64,000 bases of DNA from Qipengyuania citrea (GCF_009828015.1 NZ_WTYG01000001.1:496001-560000), one strand, 5' to 3'; numbered from the stretch's first letter, positions 46,097-56,177 are shown. Made by a program: numbers and translations. The notes: generated from the letters alone by a model not told the origin.

Positions 46097-47443
46097 TCAG
46101 ACCTGTTCGATCCTGCTGAGGGGCCACCAGGGCCCTTCGGGGCGTTCGGCCTTGTGCCGGCCGAGGTCGCGAAGCCGCGCCATGAAGGCGGGCTTGAACA
46201 TTTCGTCGTCCTTGAAATTCTCGCCCACGTCGCTGGGGAAAGTGTCGTAGCGGTCGGCGCTGGTCAGCATGATCCGTCCGTAGGGATTGTTCAGGCGCAG
46301 GCCCGCAATAGCCCCGATCTCGCTTTCATTGACCAGCAGATCGTACCCGCGCTGGCCGTTCTTGAGCGGACCAGAGCTTGTGTTGAAAGCGGCATCGCGT
46401 TTGCGCACGGTGGGGCCGTTGCGCACGACATAGACCGTGGGCGCAGTATCTTCGTAATCCTGCGCGATCGCAGCCTGCGTCGCACCGCCGGCGATCTTGG
46501 CCAGTGCATGGCCCTTCATCTGTTCGCGCACTTCCCGGTCGACCGCCGCCATCGCGCGGTCGAAGAAGACCGAACGGCGCACCCCGCCATCGTAAAGCGC
46601 CAGCGCTTCGCCATCGCTTCCCGCGACGCGCAGTTGCTGGTGGAACACCGGCATGGCGGAGGAGGCCATGGTCGCCGCCGCCAGCGCTTCCGCTGCCGCC
46701 GCGGCCGTGGGGGCGGCTTTCACCAATTCCTTGATATCGGCATAGCGGAACACCCCGCGCTCGGCTTCGACGAAGCCGGCGAAAGCCTCGATGCTGGATT
46801 GCCCGATCGCCTCGATCAGCCGTTCGTCGCCGCCCGGCATGAGCGCTTCGATGATGCGCTGGCGCAGCCGCCGCGTGCCTGCCGCCGAACCGAACAGCGG
46901 AACGCCGATCAGCCCGGTGCGCCTAACCACATCGCTTTCCCGCTCCGGCGCGTAACCCCAGACGAGCCGGTCGAGCGCGAAGCTGCGCATATCCGGGGTC
47001 TGCTTCGGATCGAGCGCGACCATCAGCATCAGCGCCTGTAACGAGCCGGTGGAAATGCCGGTGATGACGCCCACGCCACCAAGGGCGAGTTCGTTGCCGC
47101 TGTTGCGACTGAGCGTGTCGAATAGCCCCGCACCGAAGGCGCCCCACTGGCCGCCGCCCGACAGCAGCAGCACGTCGCAATCGGGGCGGCCGGCTTCATT
47201 GTGGCATTGCACCGCGTCGCGGATCGAACAGGACATGCGGTCGTCGAGCCTGCACACCGCGGCATCGGGGACGTCCGCCTGCACGTCGCGGATCAGGGGG
47301 CCGACATCGCCATCGGCAACGTGGGTGTAAAACCCGTCGATCTGGAACGTCAGCGGCCCACGCCGAAACATCGTGAACGCGAAAAAGGCGAGCGCCGCAA
47401 CGCCCAGCACCCCGGCGGCCACACCCCACAGGAAATTGTCCAT
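46097..47443 (-). CDS. Membrane-anchored patatin-like phospholipase
   Basis: A 448-residue protein with an N-terminal signal anchor (FLWGVAAGVLGVAALAFFAFTMF) and a patatin domain: oxyanion loop LLLSGGGQWGAFGAGLFDTL at about 92-111, nucleophile elbow GISTGS at about 131-136, and the catalytic Asp in LYDGGVRRSVFFD near 296. Probably acts on lipid at the periplasmic face or outer surface; substrate unknown. The ATG at 47443 has ggagg eight bases upstream. Marks the right edge of the accessory segment. Confidence 0.88.
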   Translation of the reverse strand: MDNFLWGVAAGVLGVAALAFFAFTMFRRGPLTFQIDGFYTHVADGDVGPLIRDVQADVPDAAVCRLDDRMSCSIRDAVQCHNEAGRPDCDVLLLSGGGQWGAFGAGLFDTLSRNSGNELALGGVGVITGISTGSLQALMLMVALDPKQTPDMRSFALDRLVWGYAPERESDVVRRTGLIGVPLFGSAAGTRRLRQRIIEALMPGGDERLIEAIGQSSIEAFAGFVEAERGVFRYADIKELVKAAPTAAAAAEALAAATMASSAMPVFHQQLRVAGSDGEALALYDGGVRRSVFFDRAMAAVDREVREQMKGHALAKIAGGATQAAIAQDYEDTAPTVYVVRNGPTVRKRDAAFNTSSGPLKNGQRGYDLLVNESEIGAIAGLRLNNPYGRIMLTSADRYDTFPSDVGENFKDDEMFKPAFMARLRDLGRHKAERPEGPWWPLSRIEQV

Positions 47444-47504
47444 CGATTCGTCCTCCCCCCAGCTGACAGGGCAGGACAATGCGCGCGAACCGCAGCGAAT
47501 TCAA

Positions 47505-50288
47505 TCAGCCGTGCGCGCCGAACTCGTTCGCGATGGCAGTCGAAATTCGCAGGCACAGTTCGTAGGCCTGTTCGATCGGATCGATGTGATCGCGCCGGAT
47601 CGCGGCATAACCTTCGCCCTCGCCGCGTGGATATTCGCCCGGCTCGTTGAGCGCGAAATCGTCCTTGCGCGGGAAGCTGGTCGGAAAGGCGCGGCGCAGT
47701 TGGGCAAGCGCATCGTCGATGCGCAGGGTGAAAACCATTTCCAGCACATCGGTGCGGCTGATGTCGTTGGCGCGGCTGAATGCCGGAACCGAGATCGCCT
47801 TGAGGAACATGTGCTGCAACAGCGCCAGGCGCACGGCCTGGAGCACGCCGATTGCCCGGCGCACGCTTTCGCGTTCGGGATGCGGATCGTCGTCGGGCAC
47901 CAGGTCGAACAATCGGTGCAGCTTCAACGCGTCGACGCGCAGGCGCGATGCCAGCCGGCGAAACACGCCATTGCGATCGTCCTTGATAAGATATTCGGCC
48001 AAGGCCTCGCAGGCCGCGCCCAGATGCTGTTCGGTCCCGCGATAGGGGCGGCTGGCCCAATAGGCGGAGTTGAACAGTTCGCCGAAGGCCGCAACCGTCT
48101 TGATGCTGGCCAGTGCATTCGACGCGCGCACCAGCCGCATGATCTGCCGGCCGCGCGGGCTTTCGGACAGGAGCGTACCGATCTCCTCGATATTGCTTTC
48201 CGCCGCGCTGCCGACCCCGGCGATGATGTTCACCGGATAGCCAAGCTGCTGCAGGATGGCGTTGTGCGGGATCGCCCGGATCTGCCGCAGGCTCATCTCG
48301 CGATCGGCAGACAGATCGCTTTGCCGGCGCGACTTGCGGCTGCCGGTCTGGTTGAGCAAGCCGAGGCCGAAGGCGGTGATCGCGCGGCTGTAGGTCCGGC
48401 TTTCCAGGTGATCGCGCTGGTGATCCTTGATCGCGCGATAGAAATCGAGACTGAGGTCGGTCCGCCGGTAGAAGGGATCGGTGGGGACATCGGCGTCGGT
48501 ATGCGCCGGGCTGTTCGCGGCGATCTGCGTCAGCGTCGCCAGCGCGATATCGGGGGTGGCGAACAGCAGGTAGCCGTCGCCGCCCTGAAAGCTCGCTTCG
48601 GGTTCGAGCGTGATCCCCGCGCGGGCGAAGCGGCGCTGCGTCCAGGCGCTGAGGGCCCATTCGATGCGGTCTTCGAAGCCGGAAGGGTGCGCGCCGCGCC
48701 CCATCCCTTCGCCATGCGTGTTGAAAATCAGCGCGGCGACATCGCCGAGACCGTTGGCATCCATTGCCTCGGCCAGCCGGCCCTGCAGCCGCTCGATCGC
48801 GAGGCTGGCAGGGATTTGGCCGACGAAGCGCCCGGCGTCGGAGAACCCGGTCTGGATCGCAATCCGGCCGCGGGTCTTGGCATAGGCGCGGTAGTCGGGC
48901 TCGGCCAGCAGCAGGTCGAGGAACCGCCCGCCGTGTTCAAGCGCGGTCTCGGTCTCGAACAGCGGGGAGACATCGACCTTGTCGGCAATCCCGAACAGCT
49001 TGGCGAAATAGAGCGCGGCGAGCACGGTCGAGGGCTGTTCGCATTCGGCCACCAGCATGCGGATCGGCGCATCGGCATCCACATGCTTGAGGATCTGAGT
49101 CATCACCAGGAACTGCCGCACCGCGGTCGAGCTTTCGACTGCGAGGCTGGCGAAATTGGCGCTTTGCGGTTCGACCCCGGCCAGCAGTTCGCGCAAGGCG
49201 GCGATTGCGCCGCGGCTCGACAAGTCGATATCCGCCGCATCACCCAGCCTGGTGCGGATCGCATTGTGGAGCTGCTTGGCATTCACACGGAAGTGAATCC
49301 AGCTCATCCCCAGCCCGTCGGCGCGCATCGCGGAAACGAGCGTGCGCAGCGCAACCGCCCGTTCGGCCGCACAATCGCGCGCTTCGGTTTCCAGCCGGTC
49401 GATCAGCGGTTCGAGCGAAAGCAGCTTGTCGGCATGGTCTGCGGTCAGCCGGTTGGCCGCTGCCGAAAGATCGGCGGGATCGGACAGATCGCCGGCAAAT
49501 TCGTCGGCACTGGCGGCAGCATGTTCAGCGGCTCCGCGCAAACTGGCGATAAGCGGATGCGCTTCGTCGATCGCCGCGAGCGAGGCGGCATAGCGTTCGA
49601 GCCGCTGCGCTTTTTCCGACAGACGAAATGCAATCGAGGTGTACCACTTGATGTCGGTCCGCCCGTCCATGTCATAGCCGACCCAGCTGGCGAAACGGAA
49701 CGGAAGGGGTTGCAATTCGCACCAGCGCCCGGGAAATTCGGCCTGCGCCCGGTCGAGCACCGCACTCACCATCCGGTCACGCGCGTCCTGCGCATGGGCG
49801 AGCGCGGCCATCGCGCATTGGTGTTCGTAACGCAGCGTGATTTCCGGCGCCTCACCTGCGGCCTCGGGCCGAGCGTCACCTCCGTTTGCGACTGCCTGCG
49901 CGACCGCTTCGCTTTGCTGCGGGGACAGCAGGAAAGTCGGATGCGCGGTGAAAACCACATGCATGTGCGGCTGTTCCCAGAACGCGCGATAGCTATCGAA
50001 CGCCGCGCCGCTCGACGCGAGCGATGCGAGACGCTCGCCCGCGTCGGCCGGTGCCAGCAGGTTGCGCAGCCGATTGGCCCGCGCATCGAGCGATTGCGCT
50101 TCCAGCTCGTCGACCAGACCGCCCAGGTCCGCGATCCCCAAATCGCCGCTTTCGAGCTTGCGCGAAATATCCAGGGACAACTGGAACACCGGATTGAACA
50201 GCGGCGTCTCGCGCGTCTGCCGGTGCAGGACGCGCAGGCGTTCGCTCAGGCTTGCCAGTGTCGGTTCGATATTCGTTTCGGCCATCAT
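47505..50288 (-). CDS. ppc: Phosphoenolpyruvate carboxylase, divergent
   Basis: A 927-residue cytoplasmic protein related to PEP carboxylase (PEP + bicarbonate to oxaloacetate). Recognisable are the catalytic-His region VVFTAHPTFLLSPQQSEAV (His116), a GEGMGRGAHP loop in place of GRGGxxGRGG, the segment QQLGYPVNIIAGVGSAAESN and the helical C terminus RRAIGVLQAVRLALLQHMF. The canonical GYSDSxKDxG motif and the C-terminal QNTG are absent. It may be an alphaproteobacterial PEPC subclass with altered regulation or an enzyme with changed activity. Family assignment is good, activity uncertain. Monocistronic. Confidence 0.78.
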   Translation of the reverse strand: MMAETNIEPTLASLSERLRVLHRQTRETPLFNPVFQLSLDISRKLESGDLGIADLGGLVDELEAQSLDARANRLRNLLAPADAGERLASLASSGAAFDSYRAFWEQPHMHVVFTAHPTFLLSPQQSEAVAQAVANGGDARPEAAGEAPEITLRYEHQCAMAALAHAQDARDRMVSAVLDRAQAEFPGRWCELQPLPFRFASWVGYDMDGRTDIKWYTSIAFRLSEKAQRLERYAASLAAIDEAHPLIASLRGAAEHAAASADEFAGDLSDPADLSAAANRLTADHADKLLSLEPLIDRLETEARDCAAERAVALRTLVSAMRADGLGMSWIHFRVNAKQLHNAIRTRLGDAADIDLSSRGAIAALRELLAGVEPQSANFASLAVESSTAVRQFLVMTQILKHVDADAPIRMLVAECEQPSTVLAALYFAKLFGIADKVDVSPLFETETALEHGGRFLDLLLAEPDYRAYAKTRGRIAIQTGFSDAGRFVGQIPASLAIERLQGRLAEAMDANGLGDVAALIFNTHGEGMGRGAHPSGFEDRIEWALSAWTQRRFARAGITLEPEASFQGGDGYLLFATPDIALATLTQIAANSPAHTDADVPTDPFYRRTDLSLDFYRAIKDHQRDHLESRTYSRAITAFGLGLLNQTGSRKSRRQSDLSADREMSLRQIRAIPHNAILQQLGYPVNIIAGVGSAAESNIEEIGTLLSESPRGRQIMRLVRASNALASIKTVAAFGELFNSAYWASRPYRGTEQHLGAACEALAEYLIKDDRNGVFRRLASRLRVDALKLHRLFDLVPDDDPHPERESVRRAIGVLQAVRLALLQHMFLKAISVPAFSRANDISRTDVLEMVFTLRIDDALAQLRRAFPTSFPRKDDFALNEPGEYPRGEGEGYAAIRRDHIDPIEQAYELCLRISTAIANEFGAHG

Positions 50289-50417
50289 CTTTCCCTATGC
50301 CCCGCCTAGGCGGTGTTTGCGCGGTAAACGCGGCGGGCTGTCAAGCGCACCGCCGCGCCCCGCACGATGAATACGGATGCGGGCGCCACGAGTGCCCGAT
50401 TGCAACTCCCCTCTGGA

Positions 50418-50517
50418 CTTGCCGCTTGCCACACGCCACCGCTCAGGCACAAATTAACCGCAAGCGGCAAGCTCCCGTAGGGGAGAAGCTGCGACAAGCG
50501 ATCGGCCGGCGACGCAG
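50418..50517 (+). promoter_or_regulatory. Structured leader of mtnP
   Basis: Three consecutive stem-loops before mtnP: a perfect 12-bp stem CTTGCCGCTTGC (50418-50429) with GCAAGCGGCAAG (50460-50471) around a 30-base loop; CTCCC-gta-GGGGAG-type at 50472-50485; and CTGCG (50489-50493) with CGCAG (50513-50517), ending one base before the AGGGG ribosome-binding site. The arrangement could allow translational control. No known riboswitch consensus was recognised. Confidence 0.45.
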
Positions 50518-50526
50518 AGGGGATAT

Positions 50527-51399
50527 ATGAGCGACTGGACCATCGGCATCATCGGCGGGTCGGGGCTTTATGCCATCGATGCGCTGGAGGATCCGCAATG
50601 GATTGCGGTACAGTCGCCCTGGGGCGATCCCTCCGACGAGATCCTGTGCGGCACCATCGGGCACGTTCGCGTGCGGTTCCTGCCGCGCCATGGACGCGGT
50701 CATCGCATCGCCCCCTCGACGCTCGATTCACGCGCCAATATCGATGCGCTCAAGCGCGCTGGCTGCACCGATATCCTCGCGGTCAGCGCGGTCGGTTCGC
50801 TGTCGGAAGAGCTGGCACCCGGCAGGTTCGTCACCGTCGACCAGTTCATCGACAACACCAAGGGTCGCCCATCGAGCTTTTTCGGGGACGGGTTCGTTGC
50901 GCATGTCTCCATGGCCGATCCGGTGTGCGACCGCCTGTCGAGGCACGCTGCGAAAGCCGTCGCCGCAGCAGGGGGCGAATGCACCGAGGGCGCGACCTAT
51001 CTCGCCATGGAGGGGCCGCAGTTTTCCACCCGCGCCGAAAGCCGGCTCTATCGCCATTGGGGCGCCGAAGTGATCGGCATGACCGGAATGCCCGAGGCCC
51101 GGCTGGCCCGCGAAGCGGAGCTGCCCTATGCTCTGCTGGCGATGGTGACCGATTACGATTGCTGGCGTGACGAGACCGAAGCGGTCGATGTCGGTCAGGT
51201 CCTCGACCGGATGCAGGACAATGCCCGGCTGGCGCGCGAAACGATCGAAGCGTTCTGCAAGGCCCTGCCGCGAAAACGCACGCCATCGCCCATCGACCAT
51301 GCGCTGGACAATGCCGTGGTGACCGCGCCCGAGGCCCGCGACAAGGCGCTGATGACCCGGCTTGATGCCGTCGCCGGCCGCGTGATCCGCCAGCAATGA
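50527..51399 (+). CDS. mtnP: S-methyl-5'-thioadenosine phosphorylase
   Basis: Phosphorolysis of methylthioadenosine, the by-product of polyamine and homoserine-lactone synthesis, to adenine and methylthioribose-1-phosphate. The 290-residue protein shows IGIIGGSGLYAIDAL, the phosphate-binding FLPRHGRGHRIAPS, ANIDALKRAGCTDILAVSAVGSL, the purine/sugar pocket YLAMEGPQFSTRAESRLYRHWGAEVIGMTGMPEA and a conserved ATDYDCW-like TDYDCWRDE. The ATG follows aggggatat. Overlaps glpD by ATGA. No other methionine-salvage gene is near. Confidence 0.95.
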   Translation: MSDWTIGIIGGSGLYAIDALEDPQWIAVQSPWGDPSDEILCGTIGHVRVRFLPRHGRGHRIAPSTLDSRANIDALKRAGCTDILAVSAVGSLSEELAPGRFVTVDQFIDNTKGRPSSFFGDGFVAHVSMADPVCDRLSRHAAKAVAAAGGECTEGATYLAMEGPQFSTRAESRLYRHWGAEVIGMTGMPEARLAREAELPYALLAMVTDYDCWRDETEAVDVGQVLDRMQDNARLARETIEAFCKALPRKRTPSPIDHALDNAVVTAPEARDKALMTRLDAVAGRVIRQQ

Positions 51400-52883
51400 A
51401 CGAAGCCTACGACCTCCTTGTTATCGGCGGCGGGATCAACGGCGCAGGCACTGCCCGCGATGCCGCGGGCCGCGGCCTGCGGGTCCTCCTGGTCGAGAAG
51501 AACGATCTGGCCTCGCATACCTCCTCGGCCAGCACCAAGCTGGTCCATGGCGGGCTGCGCTATCTTGAGAATTACGAATTTCGCCTCGTTGCCGAAAGCC
51601 TCCGCGAACGCGAAGTGCTGCTGCGCAACGCCCCGCACATCATCTGGCCGCTGCGCTTCGTCATGCCGCATGAACCGAGCATGCGGCCCAAGTGGATGCT
51701 ATGGCTGGGCCTCGCGCTATACGACCGCATCGGCGGACGAATGAGCCTGCCCAAGAGCAAGCGCGTCAAGCTGCGCGTGGCCCCGCACCGCACGATCCTG
51801 CAGGACCGGCTGACCAGCGGTTTCGAATATTCGGACTGCTGGGTCGAAGACGCGCGGTTGGTCGTGCTGACCGCACGCGACGCCGAGGAACGCGGCGCAG
51901 AGATATGCGTGCGTACCGAATGCACCGCGCTGGAGCGAAGCGCGGATGGCTGGAGCGCGACGCTGCGGAGTGCTGCTGGCGAACGATCCGTGACGGCGCG
52001 CGCGGTGATCAATGCAGCGGGTCCGTTCGTCGACGGGGTGGCCAAGATCGCACTGGGGGCCGGCACACCGGCGCATCTGCGGCTGGTCAAGGGCAGCCAC
52101 ATCATCGTGTCGCGGCGGTTTTCGGGCGAGCATGCCTATATCTTCCAGCAACCCGACGGGCGCATCATTTTCGCGATCCCCTATGAGCGCGACTACACGC
52201 TGATCGGCACGACCGACCTGCTATATGAGGGCGATCTCGACGCCGTGACGATCGCCCCCGAGGAGACCCGCTATCTGTGCGAAGCGGCCTCGCGCTATTT
52301 CACCAGCGCGGTGACGGAAGAGGAAATCGTGTCCTCCTATGCTGGCGTGCGCCCGCTGTACGAAGACGATGCCGCAAGCAATTCGACCGTGACCCGCGAC
52401 TACGTGTTCGAACTCGACACGCAGGACGGCGCGCCCATCCTGTCGGTCTATGGCGGCAAGATCACCACCTACCGCAAGCTGGCCGAACATGCGCTGGAAA
52501 AGCTGGGCGAGGTGATGCCGCTGCCGGGGCGCGACTGGACCGCCCATGCGCCGCTTCCGGGCGGCGACATGCCCGATGCCGATTTCGCCGGTTTCCTGTG
52601 GGAGGCGGGTGAACGCTATGCCTGGATACCGCCCGAAATGCTGCTGCGGCTGGCGCGCGCCTATGGCACGCGGATCGACCGTGTGCTGGGCGGGGCAACT
52701 GCGCTGGCCGATCTCGGCCGGCACTTCGGCGGTACGCTGTACGAGGCTGAGCTGCGCTACCTCGTCGATCACGAATATGCGCGCACCGCGCAGGATGTGC
52801 TGTGGCGGCGCAGCAAGCTGGGTCTGCACCTGCCTGACGAAGCACAGCAGGCGGTCGCCGACTGGTTTGCCGCGCGCGACTGA
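51396..52883 (+). CDS. glpD: Aerobic glycerol-3-phosphate dehydrogenase
   Basis: Membrane-associated FAD enzyme oxidising glycerol 3-phosphate to dihydroxyacetone phosphate and passing electrons to ubiquinone. The 495 residues include the FAD motif [56 protein letters not shown] at the N terminus, the FADH2-family GTTDLLYEGDL and SVYGGKITTYRKLAEHAL near residue 350, and the C-terminal helical GlpD domain. Start codon overlaps the mtnP stop. No glpK or glpF is in the window. Confidence 0.95.
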   Translation: MNEAYDLLVIGGGINGAGTARDAAGRGLRVLLVEKNDLASHTSSASTKLVHGGLRYLENYEFRLVAESLREREVLLRNAPHIIWPLRFVMPHEPSMRPKWMLWLGLALYDRIGGRMSLPKSKRVKLRVAPHRTILQDRLTSGFEYSDCWVEDARLVVLTARDAEERGAEICVRTECTALERSADGWSATLRSAAGERSVTARAVINAAGPFVDGVAKIALGAGTPAHLRLVKGSHIIVSRRFSGEHAYIFQQPDGRIIFAIPYERDYTLIGTTDLLYEGDLDAVTIAPEETRYLCEAASRYFTSAVTEEEIVSSYAGVRPLYEDDAASNSTVTRDYVFELDTQDGAPILSVYGGKITTYRKLAEHALEKLGEVMPLPGRDWTAHAPLPGGDMPDADFAGFLWEAGERYAWIPPEMLLRLARAYGTRIDRVLGGATALADLGRHFGGTLYEAELRYLVDHEYARTAQDVLWRRSKLGLHLPDEAQQAVADWFAARD

Positions 52884-52979
52884 CACGACGCTACGGAACC
52901 AGCGCGCTCCGCAAAGCTTGAAAGGGATACACCGCAGGTCCAATGGGCCTGCTTTATCCCTCCTTCTGTCCGGAGTCGT

Positions 52980-55900
52980 ATGGCCCTGCACGATCCTGCC
53001 CGCCTGTCCCCCATTTCCCGCCAAGCGCTCCGCGAGGCCTACCGCGCGGAAGAGAACGCCTGCGTCGCCGAGCGCATGGCACAAGCCAGCGGGGCGAGCG
53101 CCAAGCACGAAGAAGCCGCCGAGATCGCCACCCGGCTGATCGAGGAGGCGCGCAAGCGCAAGGCCAGCGGGATCGATGCCTTCCTGCATCAGTATGGCCT
53201 CGCCACCGAGGAAGGCGTGGCGCTGATGTGTCTCGCCGAAGCGCTGCTGCGGGTGCCCGATGCGGCGACAGCCGACGCGCTGATCCGCGACAAGATCGGC
53301 GATATCGACTGGGCCGAACACATGGGCGAAAGCTCATCCACCTTCGTCAACGCCGCGACCTTCTCGCTGATGCTGACGGGCGAAGTGCTCGAACGTCCCG
53401 AGGAAGCGCAGAAGGGCATGGGCAAGACGCTCAAGCGCGCGGTCAACCGACTGGGCGAACCCGTGATCCGCACCGCGACGCTGCAGGCCATGCGCATCCT
53501 CGGCGGACAGTTCGTCTATGGCCGCACGATCAATGAATCGCTCAAGCGCGCGGCCCCCGAACGCGCGCGCGGGCTGACGCACAGCTTCGACATGCTTGGC
53601 GAAGCCGCGATGAGCTTCGCCGATGCCGAACGCTACCGGGTGAATTACCACGAAGCGATCGAACGCCTGGTGCGCGAATCGACCGGCGACGTGCGGACCG
53701 CCCCGGGCATCTCGGTGAAGCTGTCCGCGCTGCATCCGAAATACACTTTCCTGCATGCCGATCTGGCGATCGCCGACCTGTTGCCGATCGTGCGCGATCT
53801 CGCGACCGCTGCGCGCGATGCGAATATCCATTTCACCATCGATGCCGAAGAAGCCGACCGGCTCGAGCTGTCGATGGATCTGATCGAGGCCCTCGCGCGC
53901 GACGACAGCCTGTTCACACGGCCCGACGGCAGCCGCTGGGAAGGGTTCGGGCTGGCCATCCAGGCCTATCAGAAACGCGGCGTGCCGATGGTCGAATGGA
54001 CCGCGCGGCTGGCCCGCAAATACGACCGCAAGTTCTTCGTCCGGCTGGTCAAGGGCGCCTATTGGGATACCGAGATCAAGCTCAGCCATGTTGGCGGGTT
54101 CAAGGATTTCCCCGTCTTCACCCGCAAGCTGGCCACCGACGTGAGCTATCTCGCCTGCGCGGAGAAGATGCTGGCCGCAGACGATGCCATCTATCCCGCC
54201 TTTGCCACGCATAACGCCTACACCATCGGCGCGATCAAGGCGCTGGCGGGCGGCAAGCCACTCGAATTCCAGCGCCTTCATGGCATGGGCGAGGACATCT
54301 ACGGCGCGCTCGCGCAGATGGAAGGCAACGACCGCACCAATGTGCGGATCTATGCCCCCACCGGCACGCACAAGGACTTGCTGGCCTATCTGGTCCGGCG
54401 GCTGCTCGAAAACGGCGCGAATAGTTCTTTCGTCAACCGCATGGCGGATGCCGAAGTGCCCGCTTCCGATCTGGCGACCGATCCGGTGGCCGACATGGCG
54501 CAGCTCGATCCCTATCGCAATCCAACCATTCCGCTGCCGGAAGACATCTTCCCGGGCCGCAAGAATTCAGCCGGGATCGACCTGTCCGATCCGCTGGTGC
54601 TCGAACCGCTGCAGGAACGCCTCGCCGCGCTCGAGAGCCGGCACTGGACGGCGGAGCCGACCTTCATGTCGGGTGCCGATGCCGAAATCGCCCCGATCAA
54701 CAAGCCGCACGACCTGTCGGCCGAAGTCGGCACGCGGCGCGACACACTCGATTTCGAAGTCGAGGAAGCGATTACGCGCGCCGAAGCGATCCAGCCGGGC
54801 TGGGACCGGCTCGGCGGCGAGAAACGCGCGGTGCTGCTCGAAGCGGCGGCCGATCTGTTCGAGGAACATACCGACGAATTCCTCAGCCTGTGCCAGCGCG
54901 AGGCGGGCAAGACGCTGATGGACGCAGTGCTCGAGCTGCGCGAAGCGGTCGATTTCCTGCGCTTCTACGCCAATGAGGCGCGGCGCCAGTTTACCGGCCC
55001 GATCCCGCTGCCCGGGCCAACGGGCGAAGAAAACCGGCTCAGCCTGCATGGCCGCGGCGTGTTCGCCTGCATCAGCCCGTGGAATTTCCCGCTGGCGATC
55101 TTCATTGGCACGCCCGTCGCTGCGCTCGCCGCGGGCAATACGGTCGTCGCCAAGCCGGCCGAGCAGACGCCGCTGATCGCGGCGCTGGCGGTGCGCCTGT
55201 GCCACCAGGCGGGCATCCCCGAAGAGGCTTTTCAGCTGCTGCCGGGTGCGGGCGAAGTGGGCGAGATGATCACTTCCGATCCGCGCATTGCGGGCGTCGC
55301 CTTTACCGGATCGACGCAGACTGCGCAGGCGATCAACCGCGGCCTCGCCGCGCGCGAAGGTCCGATCGCCACGCTGATCGCCGAAACCGGCGGACAGAAC
55401 GCGATGATCGTCGATTCGACCGCGCTGCCCGAGCAGGTGACCCGCGACGTCGTCGCCAGCGCGTTCCAGAGTGCGGGCCAGCGCTGCTCGGCGCTGCGCG
55501 TGCTCTATATTCAGGACGACGTTTACGACGAGATGCTGAAGATGATCCGCGGCGGCTTCGAGGCGCTGACGATCGGCAATCCAGAGCACCTGGCCACCGA
55601 TGTCGGCCCGGTGATCGACATGGACGCCAAATCCTCGCTCGAACGGCATGTCGCCCGGCGCAAGAAGGGCGGTTTCCCCGTATGGCGCCGCCGCCTTCAT
55701 CGCGGTGCCAATGCCGGGTGCTTCGTTGCGCCGACGATCGTGGAAATGGATTCGATCCTCGACCTCAAACGCGAGAACTTCGGCCCCATCCTCCATGTCG
55801 TGCGTTACCGCGCTGCCGATCTCGGCCGCGTGGTCGAGGATATCAACGCGACCGGCTACGGGCTGACCATGGGGCTTCACAGCCGCAATGACGACACGCG

Positions 55901-56117
55901 CGCCTTTGTCGAGGCGCGCGCCAAGGTCGGCAATTTCTATGTCAACCGCAACCAGATCGGTGCCGTAGTCGAAAGCCAGCCGTTCGGCGGCGAAGGCCTG
56001 TCGGGCACCGGCCCCAAGGCGGGCGGGCCGCACTACGTCGCGCGGTTCGCGACCGAACGCGTGGTGTGCATCGACACGACCGCCGCCGGGGGCAACGCAA
56101 CGCTGCTGGCGAGCTAA
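52980..56117 (+). CDS. putA: Bifunctional proline dehydrogenase / L-glutamate gamma-semialdehyde dehydrogenase
   Basis: Oxidises proline to glutamate in two steps. The 1045-residue protein has the FAD-dependent PRODH barrel at about 130-480 (SVKLSALHPKYTFLHADLAIADLLP, TIDAEEADRLELSMDLIEAL, GLAIQAYQKRGVPMVEW, RLVKGAYWDTEIK) and the NAD-dependent P5C dehydrogenase at about 530-1020 (CISPWNFPLAIFIGTPVAALAAGNTVVAKPAEQTP, general base Glu in LIAETGGQNAMIVDS, nucleophile Cys in AGQRCSALRVLY). The DNA-binding ribbon-helix-helix of enteric PutA is absent, so it does not repress itself. Start behind cggag. Confidence 0.96.
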   Translation: MALHDPARLSPISRQALREAYRAEENACVAERMAQASGASAKHEEAAEIATRLIEEARKRKASGIDAFLHQYGLATEEGVALMCLAEALLRVPDAATADALIRDKIGDIDWAEHMGESSSTFVNAATFSLMLTGEVLERPEEAQKGMGKTLKRAVNRLGEPVIRTATLQAMRILGGQFVYGRTINESLKRAAPERARGLTHSFDMLGEAAMSFADAERYRVNYHEAIERLVRESTGDVRTAPGISVKLSALHPKYTFLHADLAIADLLPIVRDLATAARDANIHFTIDAEEADRLELSMDLIEALARDDSLFTRPDGSRWEGFGLAIQAYQKRGVPMVEWTARLARKYDRKFFVRLVKGAYWDTEIKLSHVGGFKDFPVFTRKLATDVSYLACAEKMLAADDAIYPAFATHNAYTIGAIKALAGGKPLEFQRLHGMGEDIYGALAQMEGNDRTNVRIYAPTGTHKDLLAYLVRRLLENGANSSFVNRMADAEVPASDLATDPVADMAQLDPYRNPTIPLPEDIFPGRKNSAGIDLSDPLVLEPLQERLAALESRHWTAEPTFMSGADAEIAPINKPHDLSAEVGTRRDTLDFEVEEAITRAEAIQPGWDRLGGEKRAVLLEAAADLFEEHTDEFLSLCQREAGKTLMDAVLELREAVDFLRFYANEARRQFTGPIPLPGPTGEENRLSLHGRGVFACISPWNFPLAIFIGTPVAALAAGNTVVAKPAEQTPLIAALAVRLCHQAGIPEEAFQLLPGAGEVGEMITSDPRIAGVAFTGSTQTAQAINRGLAAREGPIATLIAETGGQNAMIVDSTALPEQVTRDVVASAFQSAGQRCSALRVLYIQDDVYDEMLKMIRGGFEALTIGNPEHLATDVGPVIDMDAKSSLERHVARRKKGGFPVWRRRLHRGANAGCFVAPTIVEMDSILDLKRENFGPILHVVRYRAADLGRVVEDINATGYGLTMGLHSRNDDTRAFVEARAKVGNFYVNRNQIGAVVESQPFGGEGLSGTGPKAGGPHYVARFATERVVCIDTTAAGGNATLLAS

Positions 56118-56177
56118 AGGGCGGATAAGATTCCCGGGCCGCTTGCCCCAGTGGCGCGGCTCGGGAATCGTCCTCCC

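Noticed and set aside
55650-55730. Possible compensating frameshifts in putA where the P5C dehydrogenase reads RRKKGGFPVWRRRLHRGANAG
   Set aside because: The frame stays open, conserved sequence resumes immediately (GCFVAPTIVEMDS), and this loop is variable in the family.
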